A program made the translations under genes and the position numbers. Below are positions 7,101-12,170 of a DNA stretch of 12,170 nucleotides, in pieces. Origin of the DNA: Chthonomonadaceae bacterium (GTDB lineage Bacteria > Armatimonadota > Chthonomonadetes > Chthonomonadales > Chthonomonadaceae); the NCBI GenBank assembly GCA_025355115.1, contig JANXLO010000038.1:1-12170 (forward strand), written 5' to 3'. Under the pieces are notes generated by a model that saw only the letters and a program-made list of their open reading frames with translations, made no database searches and had not been told where the DNA came from. Positions within the stretch are counted from its first letter, which is position 1. Each line of letters begins with the position of its first letter.

Positions 7101-7165
7101 GTGTGGGAGAGGAAGGAGTTGGAGGCGGGAAGGGGGAATGATAAGGGCAGAGTGAGAGTGATGAA
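7101..7165. other. Purine-rich stretch in the divergent intergenic region
   Basis: The plus strand here is almost entirely A and G, with clustered G runs such as GGAGGCGGGAAGGGGG (7121-7135 region). TCCTTCC (7089-7095) can pair with GGAAGGA (7111-7117). The frame is open from 7101 into the oxidoreductase gene, but the encoded residues are basic and unlike the family, so this is treated as untranslated leader or promoter DNA. No convincing plus-strand promoter was found in it. Confidence 0.35.
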
Positions 7166-7214
7166 ATCCAAGTCGATACGCTCGCCTCGCGAGGGGCGGC
7201 GGGAGGGTGCACAG

Positions 7215-8237
7215 ATGTCTGTCGAGGGCAAAGTTGGGGTCGCACTGCTGTCGTTTGCGCATGTTCATGCGGGGGGATATGCGGATCAGATCAAGAATCA
7301 CGCGGAGTGTCATACGGCGCTGGTCTGGGATGAGGACGCCGAGCGGGGTCAGGCGGAGGCCGACAAGCGCGGGGTGCCATTCATCGCCGATCTTGACGAT
7401 GCCCTGGCCCATGCCGACGTCGAGGCCGTAGTAGTCAACGCGCCGACCGCCATGCATCGCGACATCCTGGTGAAGGCTGCGAAGTCGGGCAAGCATATCT
7501 TCACGGAGAAGTCGCTGACCATCACCACAGAGGAGGCGACGGAGGTGTTGAAGGCGGTGGAGGACGCCGGCATCAAGTTCATGATTTCGCTGCCGTCCCG
7601 CATGCGTCCGGAGATACTTTTCGCCAAGAAAGTGCTCGATGAGGGGCTGCTCGGCGAGGTGACTACCATGCGAGCGCGCATCGCGCACACGGCTGCCCTC
7701 GACCACTGGTTCACCGGCGGATCGGCCTGGTTCGCCGATCAGTCGAAGGCGGGCGGCGGGGCGTTCTTCGATCTGGGCTGTCATCGCGTCGACATCATGC
7801 GCTGGTTTCTGGGCGAGCCCGCCTCCGTCGTCACGCAGATGAGCAACTTCAGCAACGCCTACGACATCGATGACAACATGGTCTCCGTAGTCACCTTCCG
7901 CAATCGCGCTATAGGAATTCTGGACGTCTCCTGGGTGCATCGTTACGGCCCGAATCCTCTGGAGATTTATGGCACGGACGGCTATCTGAGCATCGAGGCA
8001 GCCCCCAACGGGCCGCGTGTGCAGCTCATCAGCGGGCAGTTGAAGCAGGGTGGCATACATGGCTACATCGCCCCGACGACCCTTCCCGCCGCTCTGCCGT
8101 CCGCGCTAAACCAATGGGTCTCCGCCATTCTGCACGGCACGATGATGACCATCAACATCTACGACGCGTACAACCTTGTCCAGCTTCTTCAGGGCTGCTA
8201 CACCGCCGGGCGAGAGGGCCATGAGGTCACATTCTGA
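7215..8237 (+). CDS. Gfo/Idh/MocA-family oxidoreductase
   Basis: This 340-residue protein is a probable NAD(P)-dependent sugar, inositol or amino-sugar dehydrogenase. The N-terminal Rossmann part (about 1-120) begins KVGVALLSFAHVHAGGY, where the usual GxGxxG loop is replaced by a SFAHVHA sequence. The family EKP motif reads EKS at 98-100. The C-terminal substrate domain has GGGAFFDLGCHRVDIMRWFLG, with the family catalytic pair most likely Asp187 and His190. The start at 7215 is chosen over in-frame starts at 7101 and 7161 because GGGAGG lies eight bases before it and the Rossmann strand then begins at residue 6 as is usual. It is the first gene of a tight plus-strand unit; the stop is five bases before the next ATG. 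Substrate is unknown, and the altered loop and motif suggest a divergent subfamily. Confidence 0.87.
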   Translation: MSVEGKVGVALLSFAHVHAGGYADQIKNHAECHTALVWDEDAERGQAEADKRGVPFIADLDDALAHADVEAVVVNAPTAMHRDILVKAAKSGKHIFTEKSLTITTEEATEVLKAVEDAGIKFMISLPSRMRPEILFAKKVLDEGLLGEVTTMRARIAHTAALDHWFTGGSAWFADQSKAGGGAFFDLGCHRVDIMRWFLGEPASVVTQMSNFSNAYDIDDNMVSVVTFRNRAIGILDVSWVHRYGPNPLEIYGTDGYLSIEAAPNGPRVQLISGQLKQGGIHGYIAPTTLPAALPSALNQWVSAILHGTMMTINIYDAYNLVQLLQGCYTAGREGHEVTF

Positions 8238-8242
8238 CGGAC

Positions 8243-8605
8243 ATGGTAGAGGAAGAGCTGGATATCTACGAGCCGGTCTACCTGCTCGTTCGCGCCGTCC
8301 CCATCGGCAAAGTCGTGACGTACGGTCAGGTCGCGGGAATGACGGAGGGGGTGAGCCTGACGGCAAGGCAGGTAGGAACCGCCATGCGATTCGCCCCGCC
8401 GGGTGTGCCCTGGCAGCGTGTGGTCGGAGCGGGCGGAACGCTGCCCATCGCGAAGCGCAGCCCTGAGATGAAGAGCCGTCAACGAGAGATGCTCGAGCGC
8501 GAGGGCGTGATTTTTCTGCCCGGCGTCGCGGAGCGGGTGGATATGCGGCAGTGCCAATGGATGCCCGATGTGGACGAGCAGGAAAGCCTGTTCGGCTCCG
8601 AGTAA
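8243..8605 (+). CDS. Alkyltransferase-like protein (MGMT-family DNA-binding domain without the catalytic cysteine)
   Basis: This 120-residue protein matches the C-terminal domain of O6-alkylguanine-DNA alkyltransferase. The helix-turn-helix entry IGKVVTYGQVA carries the conserved Tyr27, and ARQVG holds the arginine-finger Arg42 used to flip out damaged guanine. The repair motif PCHRV is PWQRV here (56-60): the acceptor cysteine is tryptophan, the mark of alkyltransferase-like (ATL) proteins, and the histidine is glutamine. ATL proteins bind O6-alkylguanine and hand the lesion to nucleotide excision repair instead of repairing it themselves. The last residues read DEQESLFGSE; QESLF (113-117) resembles the QL[S/D]LF sliding-clamp-binding motif. 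It begins five bases after the oxidoreductase stop with only a weak GACGGA nearby, so it is probably translationally coupled. The next gene follows after 12 bases. Confidence 0.88.
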   Translation: MVEEELDIYEPVYLLVRAVPIGKVVTYGQVAGMTEGVSLTARQVGTAMRFAPPGVPWQRVVGAGGTLPIAKRSPEMKSRQREMLEREGVIFLPGVAERVDMRQCQWMPDVDEQESLFGSE

Positions 8606-8617
8606 GGATCTCCTCCC

Positions 8618-9214
8618 ATGTCCGTCTATTGGCAGTTCTACGGCTTCGACTACGAGCGGTTCCTCTCAATTCGTAAGGATCTGCGGGCGGCTGACTCCGC
8701 GCGGGATTTCGAGCCGATGAACGAAAATGCCATGACCGACGCGATACTCTCTGCCCTGGAGTCGGGGGAGATGAAGCCGTCGGTGGCGCGGAGCGCCATG
8801 ATACAGACCCTTTGCTGCACGGGCGAGCCCCTGCTGCTCGACGCGGGCCTGCTCCGCATTGTGTCCCGTCTGGCTCACAATCGCGACACTGAGGATCTGG
8901 GTGAGCAACTCGAGGCACTGCTCGGGGGAGGCACCAACCTCGACTCCTGGCTTCACCCGACGGAGGCGCTCTCCGGCTTCCTCACTCCCCAGCAGACCAT
9001 TGCGCTCCACACGAAGTACGGTCAGGTGTTGCGACGAGGCGGAGCGGTCAAAGGCAGGCGCCGCAGGCAAGGGGGACTGGTGGGGAAAACCGAGGATTTT
9101 CTGCGGCAGCTTTTCGCGATGGAGGCCAGGCCGGAGGAGTCCTTGCGCCTGCTCGGTGAACTGATCGCCGCCGCCGCCGAGGTAGGCCAGGGGATAGCCG
9201 TGACGGCCGGATGA
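8618..9214 (+). CDS. Conserved-looking protein of unknown function
   Basis: I do not recognise this 198-residue protein. It starts MSVYWQFYGFDYERFLSIRK, rich in aromatic residues, and then appears mostly helical, with segments such as NAMTDAILSALESGEM and EDLGEQLEALLGGG. A basic patch GRRRRQGG lies near residues 145-152, and the C-terminal part has an Ala-rich helix (GELIAAAAEVG). There is no signal peptide and no membrane helix, so it is probably cytoplasmic. AAGGA at 8604-8608, overlapping the previous stop, sits nine bases before the ATG and supports the start. It follows the ATL gene by 12 bases, so it is most likely the third gene of the unit beginning at 7215; that gives no functional clue, as its neighbours have unrelated roles. 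Confidence 0.72.
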   Translation: MSVYWQFYGFDYERFLSIRKDLRAADSARDFEPMNENAMTDAILSALESGEMKPSVARSAMIQTLCCTGEPLLLDAGLLRIVSRLAHNRDTEDLGEQLEALLGGGTNLDSWLHPTEALSGFLTPQQTIALHTKYGQVLRRGGAVKGRRRRQGGLVGKTEDFLRQLFAMEARPEESLRLLGELIAAAAEVGQGIAVTAG

Positions 9215-9235
9215 GCAGATAAATGAACAATCTGC
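9215..9235 (+). other. Small hairpin immediately after the unknown gene
   Basis: GCAGAT (9215-9220) and ATCTGC (9230-9235) form a six-base stem with a nine-base loop starting right after the stop codon. It is short and has no T-tract, so it is a weak candidate for transcript-end or processing structure. The remaining bases to 9319 show no gene. Confidence 0.25.
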
Positions 9236-9319
9236 ACGGATAGCAAGTCATAGCATAAAGCATGAAGATTGAATCGATGTCTCTGGAACGGAACTCGAGG
9301 CTGGGAGTCGAGGTATCCT

Positions 9320-9529
9320 ATGGAAAAAACGCTTTGTTTGACCGCCGAGGAGGCTGTGGGACTGCTCGACATTTTGATCGTCTCCCCGGTCGAGATGACT
9401 CAGGAGCAGCGATCCGCGTTCCTAAAGCTCTCTGAGCACTGCCGCCAACTGCTTCGGGATAACGACGAGGCGTCGATCTACCCGGCGCGGCGTGGCAGAG
9501 ACGAATCGTTCCCCCGATACCGCGCCTGA
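9320..9529 (+). CDS. Small protein of unknown function
   Basis: This is a 69-residue reading frame that I cannot assign to a family. The core MEKTLCLTAEEAVGLLDILI followed by VSPVEMTQEQRSAFLKLSEHCRQLLRD looks like two amphipathic helices joined by a turn, a soluble small-domain pattern. The tail (PARRGRDESFPRYRA) is charged and probably disordered. The start at 9320 is preferred over an upstream TTG at 9269 because GAGG (9310-9313) lies six bases before it and the protein pattern begins there. It is 105 bases past the unknown gene and may be read from the same transcript. Its stop is only 21 bases from the convergent permease stop, with no terminator seen between them. Confidence 0.6.
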   Translation: MEKTLCLTAEEAVGLLDILIVSPVEMTQEQRSAFLKLSEHCRQLLRDNDEASIYPARRGRDESFPRYRA

Positions 9530-9550
9530 AAACTGCTGTTCCCCACCGGT

Positions 9551-10618
9551 TCATCCCATCGTGACCATTCTCTGGCGGAGGAGCCAGCAGAAGACCGGCG
9601 CGCCGATTAGTGAAGTGATGACCCCTATATCGAGCCCCTGCAGGTAGACCCTCGACAGCCAGTCCGCGACGACAAGCACCAGCCCTCCCAACAGCATCGA
9701 AGTAGGCAGCAGGCGACGATGATCCGGCCCTACAATCCGGCGCGCTATCTGCGGGACGACCATCCCCACGAAGGCGATGATGCCGCCGACCGATACCGCC
9801 GCCGCGGTCACCAGGGTGCCCGCCACGAGCACTCTCCGCTTGAATCGCTCCGTATCCACCCCCAGGTGCGCCGCGCTCTCCTCCCCGAGGGCCATCATGT
9901 TGAGCTCTCTCCAGTTCGCTCCCAACACCAGCGCACCGATGACCCCGAAGGGCAGCAGCAGTCCGACATCCCGCCAGCCTAAATAGTTCAGCGATCCCAG
10001 CAGTTGCGTCAGAATGGCGGTCGCCTTGTATGCCTCTCCGGATCGAAAGGCCAGTGAGACGGTGAGCTTGGTCAGGGAGTAGAGCGCGCTGCCCACGACA
10101 ATCCCCGCCAGCAGGAACGTCTGCACAGGCACTCTGCCGTTGACTCGGGCCAGCGCGTAGACGAGCATCACCGCCGCAAGCCCCGCCGCAAACGCCGCAA
10201 GAGTGGGCGCGAATCCGGCCAACAGCCCGGTTCCTCCCAGCAGAGTGATGACCGCCGCACCCAGTCCGGCTCCAGACGACACGCCGATGAAGTAGGGATC
10301 GGCAAGCGGGTTGAGCAGCAGGCTCTGAAATGCCACCCCCGCGAGGGCAAGCAGCATCCCGATCATGGCTCCCCCCAGCACACGAGGCAGGCGGATGCTC
10401 CACACAATTGTGTCTACGGTGCCGGGAGCGGGGGGAAGGTGAAGGCCAGGGACGGAGAGATGGGAGGCAAGCACCGAGACGATACGCATCGGTGTGACAG
10501 TGCGGGTCGCCTCCGCGTCCCCTGTCCAAACGTCGGCGATGATCGCGCCAAAAAGGAGGGCGATTAGCAGTACGAGAGGCAGGAAATACTTCCGGCGGTT
10601 GCCGGGAGGCGAAGTCAT
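9551..10618 (-). CDS. btuC: BtuC/FecCD-family ABC importer permease
   Basis: This is a 355-residue inner-membrane permease of the type II importer class that carries cobalamin, heme or siderophores. It is strongly hydrophobic throughout, consistent with about ten membrane helices. Family signatures are clear: RLPRVLGGAMIGMLLALAGV, then NPLADPYFIGVSSGAG at 103-118, the ATPase-coupling region around ALGEESAAHLGVD, and GIIAFVGMVVPQIARRIVGP with DHRR at 299-302. VVPQ replaces the usual VVPH. The start at 10618 overlaps the binding-protein stop by four bases (ATGA, 10615-10618); there is no clear Shine-Dalgarno, so translation is probably coupled. Longer in-frame extensions upstream lie in the previous gene and do not look like this family. 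No ATPase gene follows: a convergent small gene lies 21 bases beyond the stop. Confidence 0.92.
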   Translation of the reverse strand: MTSPPGNRRKYFLPLVLLIALLFGAIIADVWTGDAEATRTVTPMRIVSVLASHLSVPGLHLPPAPGTVDTIVWSIRLPRVLGGAMIGMLLALAGVAFQSLLLNPLADPYFIGVSSGAGLGAAVITLLGGTGLLAGFAPTLAAFAAGLAAVMLVYALARVNGRVPVQTFLLAGIVVGSALYSLTKLTVSLAFRSGEAYKATAILTQLLGSLNYLGWRDVGLLLPFGVIGALVLGANWRELNMMALGEESAAHLGVDTERFKRRVLVAGTLVTAAAVSVGGIIAFVGMVVPQIARRIVGPDHRRLLPTSMLLGGLVLVVADWLSRVYLQGLDIGVITSLIGAPVFCWLLRQRMVTMG

Positions 10619-11622
10619 GGCTTTTGCGGCGCGGTGTAGAGAGGCGCGGGTTTGCCTTCGGCGGTGAAGAGTTCCGGATGAAGAAAATGAGCCAGTTCCT
10701 CGGCAGCTTTCGTGAGACGGGGAACGGCGCGAACGAGCGTGGAGTCCGAGGAGGGCGTGAAGAAGGTCGAATTCATGACCGCAGGCACACGCTCCTTCCA
10801 TCCCGGCATCTGAGCGACCTTGTCCTTGATCGAGTCGTCGCACAAAATAACATCCGGCTGGCCAAGTACGACAGCCTCGGAGGATATCTGCGCGGCCGGA
10901 CGATCGACGATGTTGCGGCCCCCGGCCACGGAGATGAGATCGTCCTGGAAGGAGCCCGGCCCCGAAGTGTAGATGGGATCCGTCCCGTACATCACGAGGA
11001 CTCTGGGTCGGGAGATGGCTCTCCCGACCGTTTTGCGAATAGCATCAAAGCGCGTTTTCATGCCGCTCACGACTCTGTCTGCCTCGGCGTTCTGCCCGGT
11101 TGCGCGGCCCAGAATTCTGATCGTGTCGTAGACCTCTAGAATGGTGTGCGCCTCCAGAACGAGCACCGGCACATGAGCTATCGAGAGCTGGGCAATGATC
11201 TGCTTGTTGATGGCGTTGTCGGCGACGATAAGATCGGGGTTCTGCGCGATGATGCGCTCCACGCTCATGTCGCTGTAGCCTCCGATATGGGGCTTCTTCG
11301 CCGCCTCCGGTGGGAAGTCGTCCGCTGTAGTGTCCGCGGAGATCCGGCTGTCCAGGCCGAGGTCGTACAGAAGCTCCGTGCAACTCGGCGCCAGAGAGAC
11401 GATGCGCTGCGGAGGGGCGGGGATGGAGACCATCCGCCCGGAAGAGTCCGTGAGGGAGAGCGGAAAGGAGACGGGAAGCTCGGCAAGTTGCCCCTCCACC
11501 GTGTTTTGAATCGGGGGATGAGCAGTTCGGATGATCGGCTTGGGCTCACGCTCAATCCGCCAGTAGACAAGCCCCGCCATGCTCAGGATGAACAGGAAGC
11601 CGAGGATATTCCGGGGCTTCAT
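10615..11622 (-). CDS. btuF: BtuF-like periplasmic binding protein, membrane-anchored
   Basis: This 335-residue protein is a class III solute-binding protein for a corrin, heme or iron-siderophore importer. Residues 6-21 form a hydrophobic helix followed by WRIERE; there is no lipobox cysteine, so it is probably held by an uncleaved anchor. The binding fold starts near residue 55, with PQRIVSLAPSCTELLYDLGL at 71-90, IGGYSDMSVERIIAQNPDLI, and later RPRVLVMYGTDPIYTSGPGS and GQPDVILCDDSIKD, the usual order of a two-lobed BtuF/FhuD-type protein. The ligand cannot be decided from sequence. Its ATG overlaps the preceding repeat-protein stop (ATGA, 11619-11622), and its own stop overlaps the permease start, so the three genes form one operon. 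The operon promoter lies outside the window. Confidence 0.9.
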   Translation of the reverse strand: MKPRNILGFLFILSMAGLVYWRIEREPKPIIRTAHPPIQNTVEGQLAELPVSFPLSLTDSSGRMVSIPAPPQRIVSLAPSCTELLYDLGLDSRISADTTADDFPPEAAKKPHIGGYSDMSVERIIAQNPDLIVADNAINKQIIAQLSIAHVPVLVLEAHTILEVYDTIRILGRATGQNAEADRVVSGMKTRFDAIRKTVGRAISRPRVLVMYGTDPIYTSGPGSFQDDLISVAGGRNIVDRPAAQISSEAVVLGQPDVILCDDSIKDKVAQMPGWKERVPAVMNSTFFTPSSDSTLVRAVPRLTKAAEELAHFLHPELFTAEGKPAPLYTAPQKP

Positions 11623-12170
11623 CTGGGCTTGCCCCTGGGCGGGCGGGGAGTGGAGGGCTTGCCTGAGCCTGGTTTGAAGGCGGGCGGGCGCTCGTTCCTG
11701 GGCCGGGACTCCTGTCCTCCGGAAGGCCGATTGCCAGGGCCGCTGTTCGGGCGGTCTGTGGGCCTTGAGTTGCCCATGCCGCGCGGCGGTGGATTTGAAC
11801 CGTATGTGGGACGTCCGGGCGGGCGTGATCCCGCTCCTCCGCCCTGTGGCGGGCCGGAACCATACGATGGTCGAGAAGGCGGGCGTGAAATGCCGCCCGG
11901 ATCGCGGGGCGGAGGGGCGGCGCCGTAAGCTGGTCTGTTAGTTGGGCGGGAACCCTGCCCTCCCCCGCGAGGAGGAGCACTGGAGCCGTGGGCGGGTCGC
12001 ATCGGAGGGCGCGAACTCTCTCTATCGCTGCGCGAGGAGGGTGGCCTGGAGCCGTAAGCGGGACGTCCCGGCGGACGGGATCCGGCTGAACCCTGAGCGG
12101 GCGGGGCCGAGGGAGCGTCATTGCGGGGCACGGCTTTGGCACGAGCGGCGGAGTTCCGCGCTGAGTTATC
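11619..12170 (-). CDS. Pro/Arg/Gly-rich tandem-repeat protein or low-complexity tail (5' partial)
   Basis: The frame is open to the window edge at 12170, so the start is missing; a GTG at 12131 exists but the codons before it continue in the same style. The visible 184 residues are intrinsically disordered in appearance, built from about six and a half repeats of 20-22 residues with the pattern SRPPxRPxYGSxPPPRGGG, then a basic tail ending PRPPRGKPR. There are no cysteines or hydrophobic stretches. Such tails occur at the C-terminus of RNA-binding proteins, helicases and envelope proteins, but the folded part is not in view, so function is not assigned. This frame is chosen over overlapping frames because its stop overlaps the BtuF-like start by ATGA and its repeat is cleanest. 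It is the first visible gene of the importer operon. Confidence 0.72.
   Translation of the reverse strand, partial: DNSARNSAARAKAVPRNDAPSAPPAQGSAGSRPPGRPAYGSRPPSSRSDRESSRPPMRPAHGSSAPPRGGGQGSRPTNRPAYGAAPPPRDPGGISRPPSRPSYGSGPPQGGGAGSRPPGRPTYGSNPPPRGMGNSRPTDRPNSGPGNRPSGGQESRPRNERPPAFKPGSGKPSTPRPPRGKPR
11709..12080 (-). repeat. Tandem repeat of 60-66 bp coding SRPPxRPxYGS units
   Basis: Six consecutive units of 22, 21, 21, 20, 20 and 20 codons each begin Ser-Arg-Pro, and a seventh partial unit (SRPRNERPP) follows. The best-kept positions are SRP, the following RP two residues on, and YG. The length drift in whole codons suggests expansion by repeat slippage under selection for the reading frame. 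Confidence 0.8.

Noticed and set aside
7101..7214. N-terminal extension of the oxidoreductase frame starting at GTG 7101 or ATG 7161
   Set aside because: The residues are highly basic and unlike the family, and a good GGGAGG precedes the ATG at 7215.
7035..8060. 341-codon minus-strand open frame opposite the Gfo/Idh gene
   Set aside because: The plus strand has clear family motifs; the antisense product resembles no protein I know and is a GC-driven shadow.
9168..9180. Run of GCC triplets as a microsatellite
   Set aside because: Only four units, encoding an Ala stretch in a helix; ordinary in GC-rich coding DNA.
10619..10843. In-frame extension of the permease to 10843
   Set aside because: It lies inside the binding-protein gene, is not membrane-like, and the ATGA overlap gives a natural start at 10618.
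11146..11928. Long plus-strand open frame opposite the binding protein and repeat gene
   Set aside because: It is antisense to two better-supported genes and has no recognisable domain; its length reflects GC-rich sequence.

Overview
The window is GC-rich, densely coded bacterial DNA with compact operons, 4-bp ATGA overlaps and short intergenic gaps. Its gene types suggest a free-living, Gram-negative-like lineage related to Armatimonadota, Planctomycetota or a similar phylum: a BlaI/BlaR1-type pair with an unusual large sensor region, a TPR protein whose mature end starts CLWD, a Gfo/Idh/MocA oxidoreductase, an SDR and FecCD/BtuC-type import. This placement is an inference from family flavour and not a database result. 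There are no rRNA or tRNA genes, no CRISPR array, no insertion sequence and no sign of recent transfer.

Layout. (1) 1-495, +: the C-terminal part of an alpha/beta-hydrolase esterase cut by the window edge. (2) 663-1121, +: an exported thioredoxin with a normal WCGPC site, followed by a probable terminator. (3) 1286-4230, +: a blaI-blaR1-like pair with an ATGA overlap, preceded by a candidate BlaI operator. The BlaR1-like protein has no recognisable penicillin-binding sensor and instead carries a beta-rich domain plus HEAT-like repeats. (4) A strong hairpin at 4303-4338 separates it from a convergent minus-strand pair, 6081-4432: a TlpA/ResA-like redoxin whose first active-site cysteine is replaced by tyrosine, then an exported TPR protein with a C-terminal membrane helix. 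(5) 6997-6227, -: an SDR dehydrogenase with a clear sigma-70-type promoter. (6) 7215-9214, +: a tight three-gene unit (Gfo/Idh/MocA oxidoreductase, alkyltransferase-like protein, unknown protein), then a small unknown gene at 9320-9529. (7) 12170-9551, -: a Pro/Arg/Gly-rich repeat protein (5' end outside the window), a BtuF-like binding protein and a BtuC-like permease, each joined by ATGA overlaps; no ABC ATPase is present.

How the genes fit together. BlaI and BlaR1 should form an autoregulated membrane-signal/proteolysis switch, with no target gene beside it in the window. The redoxin and TPR protein are probably co-transcribed envelope proteins. The SDR and Gfo/Idh genes are divergent and may both act in sugar or polyol oxidation. 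The BtuF/BtuC pair would import a cobalamin, heme or siderophore-type compound using an ATPase encoded elsewhere.

The points most worth following are the non-canonical BlaR1 sensor, the Cys-to-Tyr redoxin, a possible sliding-clamp motif at the end of the alkyltransferase-like protein, and the repeat protein coupled to an ATPase-less importer. I see no clear, complete new defence or biosynthetic system.
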